Below are positions 32,853 through 44,465 of a stretch of 64,000 nucleotides of DNA, piece by piece. Below the pieces are notes generated by a model. That model was not told the origin of the DNA. It saw only the letters and a list, made by a program, of their open reading frames with translations, and ran no database searches. The first letter of the stretch is position 1. Every line of letters begins with the position of its first letter. A program made the position numbers and the translations under genes. Source of the DNA: Paraspadella gotoi. Lineage: Eukaryota > Chaetognatha. Location: positions 1,043,218 to 1,107,217 of the forward strand of contig CM119268.1 of NCBI GenBank assembly GCA_051294375.1, in the 5' to 3' direction.

Positions 32853-32960
32853 AATGATGATCACGTCATCGACGATGATTGCGATGAATGATGAGGATGA
32901 AGACGAAGATGATGATAATGATGATTAGAAGAATGCGACGACGACGACGNNNNNNNNNNC
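32520..32960. repeat. (GAT)n/(ATG)n/(GAC)n arrays around a SINE fragment
   Basis: Triplet arrays at 32520-32600, 32815-32850 and 32890-32968, the last cut by a 10-N gap at 32950-32959. Confidence 0.8.
32690..32818 (-). mobile_element. SINE body fragment
   Basis: Reverse complement of the body of the 28983 SINE (GGCCGTAAACCGCCTTGGGG, then a rearranged CCAGGACCCGTTCCAAGGC part), ending at a (GAT)n tail. The pol III head is absent. Confidence 0.65.
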
Positions 32961-33109
32961 GACGACGACGGCGTTGAAGCAAATTCCTAAACTAATGTCA
33001 AGAAGACATATAAAGTAGTACGTATAATTATAAAGATGAGAATCAACGACCTCTCTCGACCGAGTCGCCCATCTCGAATGTTTTGTAAACAAAAGATCTC
33101 GACGATTCC

Positions 33110-33500
33110 ATCCGAAGAATATGAGGAAAAGGAGGAAGAAGAAGGAAAGAGAGGAAGGAAAGAGAGGGAGAGAAGGAAAGAGAGAAAGGAAAGAGAGGGA
33201 GAGAAGGAAAGAGAAGAAGAAAAGAGAGAGAAAAAAAAATAAAGGAAGGAGAGAGAGAGAAAAGGAAATAGAGGGAGAAAAAGAAAAAGAGGAATGAGAG
33301 GGAGAAAAAAAGAAAGAGACGAAGGAAAGAGAGGAAGAAAAGGAAAGAGAAGAAGGAAAGAGAGAGAAAAAGAAATAAAGGAAGGAAATAGAGAGAAAAG
33401 GAAATAGAGGAAAGAGAGAGAGAGAAAAGGGAAGAAAGGAAGGAAAGAGAGGGAGAAAAGTAAAGAGAAGAAGGAAAGAGAGGAAGGAAAGAGAGGAGAG
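33110..33500 (+). repeat. Polypurine tract, about 390 bp
   Basis: Almost only A and G, built on GGAAAGAGA units. Open frames here are low-complexity. Confidence 0.85.
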
Positions 33501-33781
33501 AGAGGTTGAAAAGTCGTTGGCGGGACAGAGGAAAATGGCTGAGAGCCTCGCTGCTGCCAGATCCGCGTTTTATCGCCAAACCCTTTTTGCATATTCCAAG
33601 AAATATGGAATAAGACTGGAAATTTNNNNNNNNNNNNNNNNNNNNNNNNNGAGGAGAGAGAGGTTGAAAAGTCTCGTGGCGGACAGAGGAAATTGCTGAG
33701 AGCCTCGCTGCTGCCAGATCCGCGTTTTATCGCCAAACCTTTTTGCATATTCCAAGAAATATGGAATAAAACTGGAAATTT
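33493..33781 (+). repeat. Direct duplication on both sides of a 25-N gap
   Basis: 33493-33625 and 33651-33781 are near-identical (GAGGTTGAAAAGTC to ACTGGAAATTT) with small indels, separated by N at 33626-33650. Most simply, two overlapping contig ends were placed side by side. Confidence 0.8.
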
Positions 33782-33857
33782 AAAAAATATATTTTTCGTC
33801 GTTTTTATTCGTCTTTCGACAAAAAAAAAAAAATGGAAAAAATAAAACGCGGGTAAG

Positions 33858-34315
33858 TTTGATCACCCTTCCATCATTTTGATCACCCTTCCAACATTTT
33901 GATCACCCCTCCATCATTTTGATCACCCTTCCATCATTTTGATCACCCCTTCCATATTTTTCTCACCTCTTCCATCATTTTGATCACCCTTCATATTTTT
34001 ATCACCTCTTCCATCATTTTGATCACCCTTCATATTTTTATCACCCTTCCATCATTTTGATCCACCCTTCCATCATTTTGATCACCCCTTCCATTATTTT
34101 ATCACCTCTTCCATCATTTTTGATCACCCCTTTCCATATTTTTATCACCTCTTTCCATCATTTTTTGATTCACCTCTTCCATATTTTTGATTCAACCCCT
34201 TCCATTCATTTTGATCACCCTTCCATCATTTTGATCACCCCTTCCATTCATTTTATCACCCTTCCATCATTTTGATCACCCTTCCATCATTTTGATTCAC
34301 GCTGTCCATCATTTT
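33858..34315 (+). repeat. 20-bp minisatellite (GATCACCC TTCCATCATTTT type)
   Basis: Over twenty copies of a 19-22 bp unit with variable T and C run lengths. Confidence 0.9.
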
Positions 34316-34534
34316 CAGTCTTTGAATCTTTTTTTTGGGGTGGGCGATGTATATTTCATTCGCTGCAATTTTGCATTTTTAAAAGGCCAACAAAAGGCCG
34401 TGGACTAGGAATTAGCACCGCGTATTTTGACAGTTATTATTAATGATGCGATACATTTTTGGAATTCGTGAGGGGAATGAGGAAACTCTTGCTGACCTTC
34501 ATGGATCATTTACTGTTCAATCTTTCAGTTCCTT

Positions 34535-34890
34535 TCCCCACTTTATCTCCTTTACTTTCCTCCATCTTTTTCTTTCCTTTCCTCTCCTTTCCTTTCCATT
34601 TCTCTAATTTCCTCTCCTTTTCTTTCCTTTCTTCTCCTTTCCTCTCCTTTCCATTTCTCTCCTTTCCTTTCCTCTCCTTTCCTTTCCATTTCTCTCCTTT
34701 CCTCTTCTTTTCTTTCCATTTCTCTCCTTTCCTTTCCATTTCTCTTCTTTCCTTTCTTCTCCTTTCCTTTCCATTTCTCTCCTTTCCTTTCCTTTCCTTC
34801 CACTTTATCTCCTTCTCCTTTCCTCCATCCTTTCCTCCATCTTTCCTATCCTTTCCTCCCTTGCTCCTTTTCTTCTTTCTCCACAGGCGA
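34535..34890 (+). repeat. Polypyrimidine tract, about 350 bp
   Basis: CCTTTCCTTTCCATTTCTCT-like repeats, nearly pure C/T. Confidence 0.85.
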
Positions 34891-35003
34891 GATCCATAAA
34901 TATCCTCCGTTCTGGACTCGCGCGATATTTTTGTTTGTGAGGCATCGAAGTCTGAAGTCTCAACTTCGAAAAAAGAAAAAAAATTGAAAAAAAATCTAGA
35001 TTT

Positions 35004-35112
35004 GGGAGGATTTGGAGATTTATGAAAAACGGATTTGGAGATTTATGAAAAACGGATTTGGAGATTTATGAAAAACGGATTTGAAGATTTATGAAAAACG
35101 GATTTGGAGATT
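35004..35112 (+). repeat. 23-bp tandem repeat, about five copies
   Basis: Repeats of GGATTTGGAGATTTATGAAA plus three bases. Confidence 0.85.
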
Positions 35113-35166
35113 TTGATTTTTGGCTTTCATCGATATTTAACTTAAATATTACAAGAATAAACTAGA

Positions 35167-35326
35167 CTGAGAGAATCTTGCTTGAAATCTTGCAGGGACT
35201 TGCTATGTCATTATCTTGTAAGAGTGATGGAGGCCTTAAACCACCAAAGCCTGTCCAAAGTCAGGGGTAAGATAGCTTATTTATTAAACGAATGGATAAT
35301 TTTTATATTGCTTGTACCAATTTCAT
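35167..35326 (-). repeat. Repeat family R1, copy 4
   Basis: Inverted copy lacking the outer third; its right end is the CAAGCAATATA/TTGTACCAATTTC side. Confidence 0.7.
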
Positions 35327-35744
35327 ATAAAGGATTTACTAATTTTCTTCTTTCTTTTTTGATGATCTCCATTTTGGGTCGACCAGATGTGCCCGTTGGA
35401 GTTTGTTGCTCATAAATTGATAATATTAAACTACAAGTAGATTATTTAAAAACGTAATTCTCTCTAGATATAATTACCTATATTTCGATTATTACATTTA
35501 TTCACGTGATACTTTCGAGTTTCCAGAATTTCCTTTTGACTCGACGGGTTTGGCTCTTGGCTTCATCTCTCTTTGTATCTGAATATCGCGACAATTTTGG
35601 CCTCAGGCTGTTATGGCCTTTATGGCCGAAAGAGGAAGGGGAAGAACATATAAACAAGGAAAGGAATAAAAATAGAAAGACGAGATCAATATTAACTGTC
35701 TTTGACTTTGGAGTCGCGACGTGACGACGACGACGACGATGATG

Positions 35745-36045
35745 TTAACAATGACATCGACCAAGCCAATGACGAGGAGGGAATGACAACAATGACAGCG
35801 ACGATGATGGCGACAATGTTAACGATGATGTCGACCAAGTCAATGACGATGAGGGAATGACAACAATGACAGCGACGACGATGACGACGAAGTTAACGAT
35901 GACGTCGACCAAGTCAATGATGAGGAGGGGGACGACAACAATGACAGCGACGATGACAGCGATGACGATGATGTTAATGATCACATCTACCAAGTCAATG
36001 ACGATTAGGGGATGACAACAATGACAGCGACGATGGTGACAATGG
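35745..36045 (+). repeat. 74-bp minisatellite of GAC/GAT-rich sequence
   Basis: Units start TCGACCAAGTCAATGACGA. The first two are 74 bp and the third about 81 bp. Neither length is constant modulo three, so the acidic peptides it seems to encode would shift frame in every unit. It is therefore not coding. Confidence 0.8.
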
Positions 36046-36390
36046 AAATGACCACTATACGATAAACTTCACAAGACAATATTCAAGTTTTATCGTGAGG
36101 CAGTAAAAGCTCTCAATCTCTAACTTTCTCCTTTTTTCTTTGTAGTTTTTCATTGTTTATATCTCTGTACAAAAAGTGTCTATATCTCTTTCTGTCCTTA
36201 CTTTCTATTTCTTTCATCCTTCTTATTTTCTATCTCTCCTTCTTCCCCACTTTTCTTTTTAGCCTCTATATTCTCTTTCCTCCATTGGTTCATTTCTACG
36301 TGTTTGTTTACATTCGTATTTCTGTCCGTTAGTTTGTGTTTACCCTGCAAAGGAGATATGCGCGTCTCTCTCTCTCTCTCTCTCTCTCTC

Positions 36391-37315
36391 NNNNNNNNNN
36401 NNNNNNNNNNNNNNNNNNNNNNNNNNNNNNNNNNNNNNNNNNNNNNNNNNNNNNNNNNNNNNNNNNNNNNNNNNNNNNNNNNNNNNNNNNNNNNNNNNNN
36501 NNNNNNNNNNNNNNNNNNNNNNNNNNNNNNNNNNNNNNNNNNNNNNNNNNNNNNNNNNNNNNNNNNNNNNNNNNNNNNNNNNNNNNNNNNNNNNNNNNNN
36601 NNNNNNNNNNNNNNNNNNNNNNNNNNNNNNNNNNNNNNNNNNNNNNNNNNNNNNNNNNNNNNNNNNNNNNNNNNNNNNNNNNNNNNNNNNNNNNNNNNNN
36701 NNNNNNNNNNNNNNNNNNNNNNNNNNNNNNNNNNNNNNNNNNNNNNNNNNNNNNNNNNNNNNNNNNNNNNNNNNNNNNNNNNNNNNNNNNNNNNNNNNNN
36801 NNNNNNNNNNNNNNNNNNNNNNNNNNNNNNNNNNNNNNNNNNNNNNNNNNNNNNNNNNNNNNNNNNNNNNNNNNNNNNNNNNNNNNNNNNNNNNNNNNNN
36901 NNNNNNNNNNNNNNNNNNNNNNNNNNNNNNNNNNNNNNNNNNNNNNNNNNNNNNNNNNNNNNNNNNNNNNNNNNNNNNNNNNNNNNNNNNNNNNNNNNNN
37001 NNNNNNNNNNNNNNNNNNNNNNNNNNNNNNNNNNNNNNNNNNNNNNNNNNNNNNNNNNNNNNNNNNNNNNNNNNNNNNNNNNNNNNNNNNNNNNNNNNNN
37101 NNNNNNNNNNNNNNNNNNNNNNNNNNNNNNNNNNNNNNNNNNNNNNNNNNNNNNNNNNNNNNNNNNNNNNNNNNNNNNNNNNNNNNNNNNNNNNNNNNNN
37201 NNNNNNNNNNNNNNNNNNNNNNNNNNNNNNNNNNNNNNNNNNNNNNNNNNNNNNNNNNNNNNNNNNNNNNNNNNNNNNNNNNNNNNNNNNNNNNNNNNNN
37301 NNNNNNNNNNNNNNN
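36391..37315. other. Assembly gap (925 N)
   Basis: Begins at a (CT)n run. Confidence 0.95.
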
Positions 37316-37714
37316 TCTCTTTAGTCTGTATTAGTCTGTATTAGTATGTAGTATATCGCGGACTACAACAAGACAACAAAACAAAACAATAATGATAATA
37401 GAGAAAGCAACAACTAACAACTAATAACTAACTAACTAACAACTAACGACAGTCAAAGTATTAATGAATAGCAACTGATAACTGAGTTCGTCATTTGAAA
37501 AGTTTTCGCCGTCCATTAACTGATCTTTTTCCTCTCGGTCTCTGTCTCTCTTTTTCGTCTCTATCTCTGTCAGTTTCTGGAGAAAAAAAAAAGAAAAATC
37601 GATGATAAAGTTAAAGCGAAATCAACAGGAAGACTTTCGGCATTTTTTTTTGCGGCCTTCTACCTTCCTTTCGATCTTTTTTGAGGGGAAAAGAATTTCC
37701 ATCGAAAGATCACG

Positions 37715-37736
37715 ATGGCGTCAGCTACGATCACCA
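37715..37736 (+). CDS. Possible first coding exon (22 nt)
   Basis: ATG in context CACGATGGCG encodes MASATIT plus one base and is followed at once by a consensus donor GTGAGTAC. A short 5' leader with GGGGAAAAG precedes it. No downstream exon could be found in the AT-rich and gapped DNA that follows, so this rests on the start and donor only. Confidence 0.2.
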
Positions 37737-37749
37737 GTGAGTACAGTCT

Positions 37750-38420
37750 TTTTTTTATAATAATAAAAATAATAATAATAATAAATAATAATAATATAAT
37801 AATAAACTTATATAAAAAATAAATAATAATAACAAAAATAATAATATAAAAATAAACCTATTTAAAATAATAATGATAATATTAATAGTAATAATAATGA
37901 CAATAATAATAATAATGATAAAAATAACTAAAAAAATAAATGTTATTAAAATAAGAAGAGTTTGGTGAATTACTCAGTTACCATCTAAAAAAAAAAAAAA
38001 ATAATTTTTTTTAAAAAACAAAATAATTTAGAGGTTCACCCTTTGGTGATGGCTCGCATATATCTGGATATTGGGATTAAAAAGCCGAAATCTTTAAAGG
38101 ATATAGGTTCCCAACTGAGGACCTCGAAAATTATTTTGATCATATATAAAAGTATTAAAAATAACTAATGAATGTATTATATTTAAAAAATAAGAATAAA
38201 AAATAAGACTATTAAATTTACTTTCTTAAAAAGCTTTCCCCGGTATGTATCCCTATCAGAACATACAATTCTACCTTGTAGTCTTAACCCTCAACAATTT
38301 TTCATAGAATAAAAAAAAAGATATTTATTGGTACTAAGATAGAAATAAAAGAGCAATCAAAGCAACAAACAAACAAACAAATAAACAAACTAATAAACAA
38401 AAAAATAAATAAACAAACGA
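37750..38420. repeat. (AAT)n and (AAAC)n-rich AT DNA
   Basis: AAT repeats at 37760-37930 and AAAC/AAAT repeats at 38366-38420. No gene. Confidence 0.75.
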
Positions 38421-38476
38421 ACCCGTTGAAGAACTGGGACAGCCTCGCATGAGTTATACTTTTGAAATATTTTCCC

Positions 38477-39013
38477 NNNNNNNNNNNNNNNNNNNNNNNN
38501 NNNNNNNNNNNNNNNNNNNNNNNNNNNNNNNNNNNNNNNNNNNNNNNNNNNNNNNNNNNNNNNNNNNNNNNNNNNNNNNNNNNNNNNNNNNNNNNNNNNN
38601 NNNNNNNNNNNNNNNNNNNNNNNNNNNNNNNNNNNNNNNNNNNNNNNNNNNNNNNNNNNNNNNNNNNNNNNNNNNNNNNNNNNNNNNNNNNNNNNNNNNN
38701 NNNNNNNNNNNNNNNNNNNNNNNNNNNNNNNNNNNNNNNNNNNNNNNNNNNNNNNNNNNNNNNNNNNNNNNNNNNNNNNNNNNNNNNNNNNNNNNNNNNN
38801 NNNNNNNNNNNNNNNNNNNNNNNNNNNNNNNNNNNNNNNNNNNNNNNNNNNNNNNNNNNNNNNNNNNNNNNNNNNNNNNNNNNNNNNNNNNNNNNNNNNN
38901 NNNNNNNNNNNNNNNNNNNNNNNNNNNNNNNNNNNNNNNNNNNNNNNNNNNNNNNNNNNNNNNNNNNNNNNNNNNNNNNNNNNNNNNNNNNNNNNNNNNN
39001 NNNNNNNNNNNNN
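38477..39013. other. Assembly gap (537 N)
   Basis: Ends at a (GA)n run. Confidence 0.95.
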
Positions 39014-39304
39014 AGAGAGAGAGAGAGAGAGAGGAATCCACTGTGTTTGTCCTCCTGAAGGAATTCGAAGCCAAAAGCCGGAAATGGAAGTTTCCTTTTT
39101 TTTTTTCGAGTCGAAGTCTGGAAAGAGACGAGACTCCGTTGACGAAGGGTTGGAGGTGTTGAGCTTTATGTGGCGAGGGGGTTGGGAGAATTGGAGGAGG
39201 AAGGGGGGAGGTAGTCGGGATAAGAGCGTGAAGCTGTTTCACGACTGGTGAGAAAGAAGTGTGAAATTTTAAAGAATCACAGAAATGATCTTCGACTACT
39301 TGAG

Positions 39305-39370
39305 TCTGTCTGTCTGTCTGAGACAGACTGACTGACTGACTGACTGACTGACTGACTGACTGACTGACTG
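39305..39370 (+). repeat. (TGTC)n/(GACT)n microsatellite
   Basis: Short TCTG run followed by a dozen ACTG units. Confidence 0.9.
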
Positions 39371-39804
39371 TCTATATGTCGTTTATTATTAGATATCACT
39401 CAATCTATTTCATTGACATTGGGACTTGGCAGTGACGTGACATTGGAACTCGGCAGTGACCAAAACTTGTGTCGTTGGATAATAAAGAGGTGTTTAATTG
39501 TTTATATTCATATCAAGAAATTTAAAAAAAGGAAAAAACATTAAAAAGCAAATAAAATAAAACAAAAATAAACGTAGAAAATAAATAAGTTAGGTAATCA
39601 AAGCATTGTTTTTTTTTATATGTACAACAAAACTTCGTTTGTTGTTAACACAAAGTTCACCAGAAATTTGGATACCCTAATGCGTTGGGGTGATATTCAA
39701 AAGAAATTCCCGGAGTGGCGAGAGACCCAAAGGTGTTGGGAGTGACGACCATCTGACTTCGAAAGGAGATTAATTCGCGCGTCAACGGTGACCCGAACCG
39801 GGTA

Positions 39805-40155
39805 GGGGTCGTCGTCGTCGTTGTAGNNNNNNNNNNCGTTGTTGTCGTCAGGGTCGTTGTCTTCGTTGTCTTTGTCCTCTTCGTTTTCGTCATCGCAACA
39901 GAGATATTCATCGTCGTCGTCGTCGTGGTAGTCTTCGTCATCGTCATCTGAAGCCCCATCGTTAGCAAAAGACTAGAGAGACAAAAGTAAAACAAAGTGA
40001 AACTTGTTGCGTCCACACAGTCATCATTACATAATACTTTCAAGATTCTTTGGGTGTTGACGACGACGACGACGACGACGATGGCGACGTCGAGATACAA
40101 AGACGAAGTCCAAGTTAAAGATGACGACGACGACGACGACGACGACGACGAAGAC
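39805..40155. repeat. (GTC)n and (GAC)n triplet arrays
   Basis: GTC arrays at 39808-39950, broken by a 10-N gap at 39827-39836, and GAC arrays at 40060-40080 and 40120-40150. They generate Ser-, Thr-, Asp- and Val-run frames only. Confidence 0.8.
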
Positions 40156-40934
40156 CAGATGCCAAGATTTCTCATCTGTTGAGCCGAAGAAAAAAAGATG
40201 CAAAACGAAGTCCAATTGTCGTTCATCTCTTTTTCCCTAAAAAGTTTCATTTCTTAAGATTCAATTTGTGGTTGGCGCCTCAACGCTTTCTCCCAGTCGC
40301 AGTCGCTTTGGGGACATGATGAGGCAGGTTGTCCTCTCTTTTTCTGTCCTCTCTTTTTCTGTCCTCTCTTTTTCTCCGTCATTAAATTATAAAAAAAAAT
40401 GATTAGTTTTAAATCCTCTTTTTTTAAATATAATAATATATAATAATATAAAACAGATGAAGGGTTCATAATGCACCGAACCGCAACAGCACCCATTGCC
40501 GTCCTCTGAAATACGGTGCTGCGACTCTCTGCTGCGACTCTCGGCTACTGCGATATCTACTCACTCAAATTTTTCATCCCTTACCCTTATTCTTACTCAA
40601 TTTCTTCATCCCTTACCTCGACTCTAAAACACCGCTGCCGCCAGTTTTAAATTCTTTCGGGACAAATCTATGAATAGAGTTTGTCTCCCCCCAACCGCTT
40701 AACTTACCACCGATCATCCTTACCCTCTTCTCCTTTCACCCTTAACGGCCCGAGGGAGAAACGAAGCGATATCTCTGCTTCGAGAAAAAAATCGATGACG
40801 ACGAGACCGACGACGAACGACGACACTGTAACATAACAAATACAACAAGGAACCTGACTGAGAGTAACGGGACTATTGACCCACGTTTGCCCATTGGCAA
40901 CGCCGCGTCTGATCGATGGACGCTGAAGAAGGGA

Positions 40935-41050
40935 GGAGAGGAGAGAGAGAGAGAGAAGAAAGAGGAGAGAGGAGGAGAGAGAGGAGAGAGAGAGGAGAGA
41001 GAGCAGAGAGAGAGAGAGAGAAGAAGAAGAAGAAGAGAAAAAAAAGCCGA
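40935..41050 (+). repeat. (GA)n-rich tract
   Basis: GAGAG-type purine run. Confidence 0.85.
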
Positions 41051-41311
41051 GAGGAGTTACCGAGAAATAATTTATCTTTGTCTTTTACTACATTTCCAAG
41101 CGCAACATTTTCTGTTGCCAAGATTTAGCTGAAGTTGTCATCGATTCGTTTAGAGATTATGACAAAGTTTATCTTCGTCTCTTATTCATTATTCATTACT
41201 CTGACGAAAGAAATGGTTAATTTAATATCACATATTTTCCTATTTTCATATTTAACTCAATTTATTTATTTTTTCTCTTTCAACTTTTATTATTTTTCTT
41301 ATATTTGAATT

Positions 41312-41548
41312 TTTTCAATTTTTTTTAAATTGACAAGTGTCTTATCTCTTCCTCTCATTTCTCTAAAATCACCACTAATTTCTATTTTCTTTTCTTCCAA
41401 TTTCCTCCATCTGANNNNNNNNNNNNNNNNNNNNNNNNNGGTCCGAATTTTTATCAATTTTTTTTAAATTTGACAAGTGTTCTTATCTCTTCCTCTCATT
41501 TCTCTAAAATCACCACTTAATTTCTATTTTCTTTTTCCAATTTCCTTT
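41312..41548 (+). repeat. Direct duplication on both sides of a 25-N gap
   Basis: About 100 bp before the gap (41415-41439) is repeated after it (GACAAGTGT, CTCTTCCTCTCATTTCTC, AAATCACCACTTAATT) with single-base indels. Likely unmerged contig ends. Confidence 0.75.
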
Positions 41549-41551
41549 CCT

Positions 41552-41559
41552 TCTCTCTC

Positions 41560-41617
<58 letters not shown>

Positions 41618-41736
41618 CTCCACTACTTTTGTTGGTTAGGCACTCTCGTCGGTCCATTATTTTTCTCCCAATTTGTTTTTAGCCCACAAAGGAGGATAAA
41701 CGGCAATAAAAAGGTAGTCGAGGAGAGCAGAGAAGA

Positions 41737-41776
<40 letters not shown>

Positions 41777-41778
41777 TG
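41552..41778 (+). repeat. (CT)n then (GA)n microsatellites
   Basis: CT run at 41552-41613 and GA run at 41735-41775 face each other and can pair as an inverted repeat. Confidence 0.85.
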
Positions 41779-41884
41779 TGCCTACCGAAGTATGAAGACA
41801 ATTCCTCAATCTTCTGGCAAAATTCTGCCAAACGTAAAATGGATTCGCCTCCTTTTTTCATTTTCAGCAGAAGTCCATTCGTGA

Positions 41885-43215
41885 AATCGCGGTGGTAGGA
41901 GAAAGAGAGGCGGAGAGAAAAAGAGGTGAATGAAAAAAAGGAGGAAGTAAGATAGAAAAGAAAATGAACGTAAAAAGAAGAAAGGAGAATCAAAAATAGG
42001 AGAGAAGAAAGGAAAGAAAAGAAGGGTGAAGAAGAAAGAATAATAGAAAAGACAAGTAGGAGAAAAAAGAAAAAAAAAGAGAAGTGAGAAGTTAAAAAAA
42101 GAAAGAAAAATAGAAAGGACAAGTAGGAGAGAAAAGAAAAAAAAAGAGAAGTGAGAAGTTAAAAAAAAGAAAAATAGAAAGAACAAGTAGGAGAGAAAAG
42201 AAAAAAAAGAGAAGTGAGAAAATAAAAAAGAAAGAAAATTAGAAAGAACAAGTAGGATAGAAAAAAAAAGAGAAAAAGAGAAGTGAGAAGATAAAAAAAG
42301 AAAGAAAAATAGAAAGGGCAAGTAGGAGAGAAAATAAAAGAAAGTAGGAAAAAAGAAAAAAAAAGAAAAGAAAAAAAAATAAAGAAAAAAAAATAAAGAA
42401 AAAAAAATTAAGAAAAATAACCATGATTTTGTTTGTGATATTTGAACCTTTTGCCGGATTCGAGATTTTGACAAAATAACAAAAAGAATAACAAAAAGAA
42501 TAACAAAAAGAATAACAAAAAGGATAGCAAAATAATAAGGAAAAGGGTCAAGAAAGGGGAAAGAATAGAGAGAAAGATGGGACTGAGAAAAATAAACTAA
42601 AAAGGAAAAGACCAGAAACCGAGATCTCAATGGAGATTCGGCATTTGGCCAAGAGAACATAATAGCATTGGAAAATAAGAAAGAACTCTTAAGGGGGGGA
42701 AGCGATAAAAAAAACAAAACAAAAAAAAACAACAAAAAAACAAAAACAAACAAAAGGATATAGAAGAAAGAAAAAGAAAAAACGATGATGGGTTTTCGAG
42801 GAGATGAAAAGGAGGAAAACGGAGGAAAGGAAATGAGGAAACGCGATGGGAGGTGAAGTTACATGGAAGAATGGATAGAAAAAGGGAGGGAGGAAAGGAA
42901 AGAAGGAAAAAGGAAAAGAGAAAAGAAAAGAAAGAGGGAGGAAAGGAAAGAGAAAATGAGAGAGGAGAGAAAAGAGGGAGGAAAGGAAAGAAGGAAAAAG
43001 GAAAAGATAGAAGAGATGAAATAGGAAGGAAAGGAAAGAAGGAAAGAGAAAAAGAGGGAGGAAAGGAAAGAAAGAAAGAGGAAAAAAGAGAAGAGTGGAA
43101 AGAGGGAGAAAAGGAAAGAAGAGAAATGGATGTGGAAAAAAAAGTAGAAAAGGCAGGAAAAAATAAAAGAAAAAAAGGAAAAGATTAAAAGTAAAGGAAG
43201 TGCGACAATAAAAAA
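41885..43215 (+). repeat. Polypurine tract over 1.3 kb
   Basis: Almost entirely A and G on the plus strand, with AAGAAAAAGAGAAGTGAGAA-type units at 42060-42310, interrupted only at about 42420-42480 and 42600-42660. Both-strand open frames are low-complexity. Confidence 0.85.
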
Positions 43216-43534
43216 AAAGAAGAAATAATGAATAATAAAAAAAGATATTTGAAGAAAATATGTATTTTAAATAAAAAACAAGATCTTAGCCAATGCATTG
43301 GATTTTATGCAGCGGCGGTGCGGCACTCGACGGGATTAAAGCCGCAAATAGGCGCGATTTGTTTCACTAAATTCGGTGGGCGTGGCCGCATCAAGAGTTT
43401 GTTTCTTGCGTTGAATAAAAATAGGGTGAAACGTGGATTCTGGGATCAGAGAGTCTCCAATGTCTGGGATCAGAGAGTCCCCAATGTCCCTTATTCCCAG
43501 GAACTCCTCATTCGGCCAATGTCTCGTTTTAGCA

Positions 43535-43536
43535 TA

Positions 43537-43592
<56 letters not shown>

Positions 43593-43593
43593 G

Positions 43594-43625
<32 letters not shown>

Positions 43626-43628
43626 CAT
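43535..43628 (+). repeat. (CT)n microsatellite
   Basis: Long CT run with TCTCC breaks. Confidence 0.9.
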
Positions 43629-43794
43629 CGCTTACTATTAATATTAAATCCACGACAATAGTTCACGTCCCTCATCGAAGTTTCCGTCGCCCGAAATCGG
43701 ATTTTCTCTTTGATTTGTTGACCTCATAAAAAATCATGGGATTTCCTTTATTCTTTCTCTTTTTTTTTTGAGAACCAAAGTTCGGTCCTCCCAC

Positions 43795-43796
<2 letters not shown>

Positions 43797-43851
<55 letters not shown>

Positions 43852-43870
43852 GAGAGAAAGAGAGAGAGAT
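43797..43870 (+). repeat. (GA)n microsatellite
   Basis: Near-pure GA run. Confidence 0.9.
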
Positions 43871-44293
43871 GAAGCCTTGGAGCCGACGTTCGGAAAACGA
43901 TTTGGAAAAATTGATGAGAAAATTTGGAGGAGTTTCTTCGGTGGGGGGTTGTTTTGATATTCGGCGAGTAAATATTGGATAGTCCCTTATTGGTATAAGC
44001 AATATAGACATAAAATGTTATAACAGTTGAAGAAAGAAAATAAAGCGCTAAAAATATCTCTCTCTCTCTCCCTATCTTTCTCTCTTTCTCTCCCTTTCTT
44101 AAAGAAACAGCTCGATTTTGATATCTGTGTCTTTTTCTTTGACAGTTTGTCAGCTTTGGATTCCTCTCGACACAGATCGTGGGCGTCTCTACGAGATGGT
44201 TACGAGATGAGAGAGAGAGAGAGAGAGAGAAAGAGAGATAAAGGGCATAACAATTTGCTATTGCGTTGACATTGCGAACACTCGACCTGAAGC

Positions 44294-44400
44294 ACCTCCA
44301 CTCCTTACCGAAGCCCATACTCTCCCCCACTCGCTGCGCGCTCTGCCAAACACCTAACCCACCATGAGCGGTGAATATTGAGAGTAGTCAATTGGAGAGA
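44294..44400 (-). repeat. Fragment of repeat unit R4
   Basis: Matches the 45093-45180 part of unit A (CTCCACTCCTTACCGA, CCATACTCTCC, ACCATGAGCGG) with extra scattered bases. Confidence 0.65.
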
Positions 44401-44465
44401 GCGAGAAGAAGAGAGGAGAGAGAGAGCGAAGAGAGAGAGAGAGAGGAGAGAGAGAGACAAAGAGA

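Noticed and set aside
39657-40250. Minus-strand frame ending in a protein-like tail (PNTFGSLATPGISFEYHP)
   Set aside because: Most of the frame is GTC/GAC repeat with a 10-N gap, and the tail alone has no acceptor or recognised homology.
41806-42753. Phe/Leu/Ser-rich 315-codon frame resembling a membrane protein
   Set aside because: It is the complement of a polypurine tract; hydrophobicity is a by-product of TTC/CTT codons and there are no loops or family motifs.
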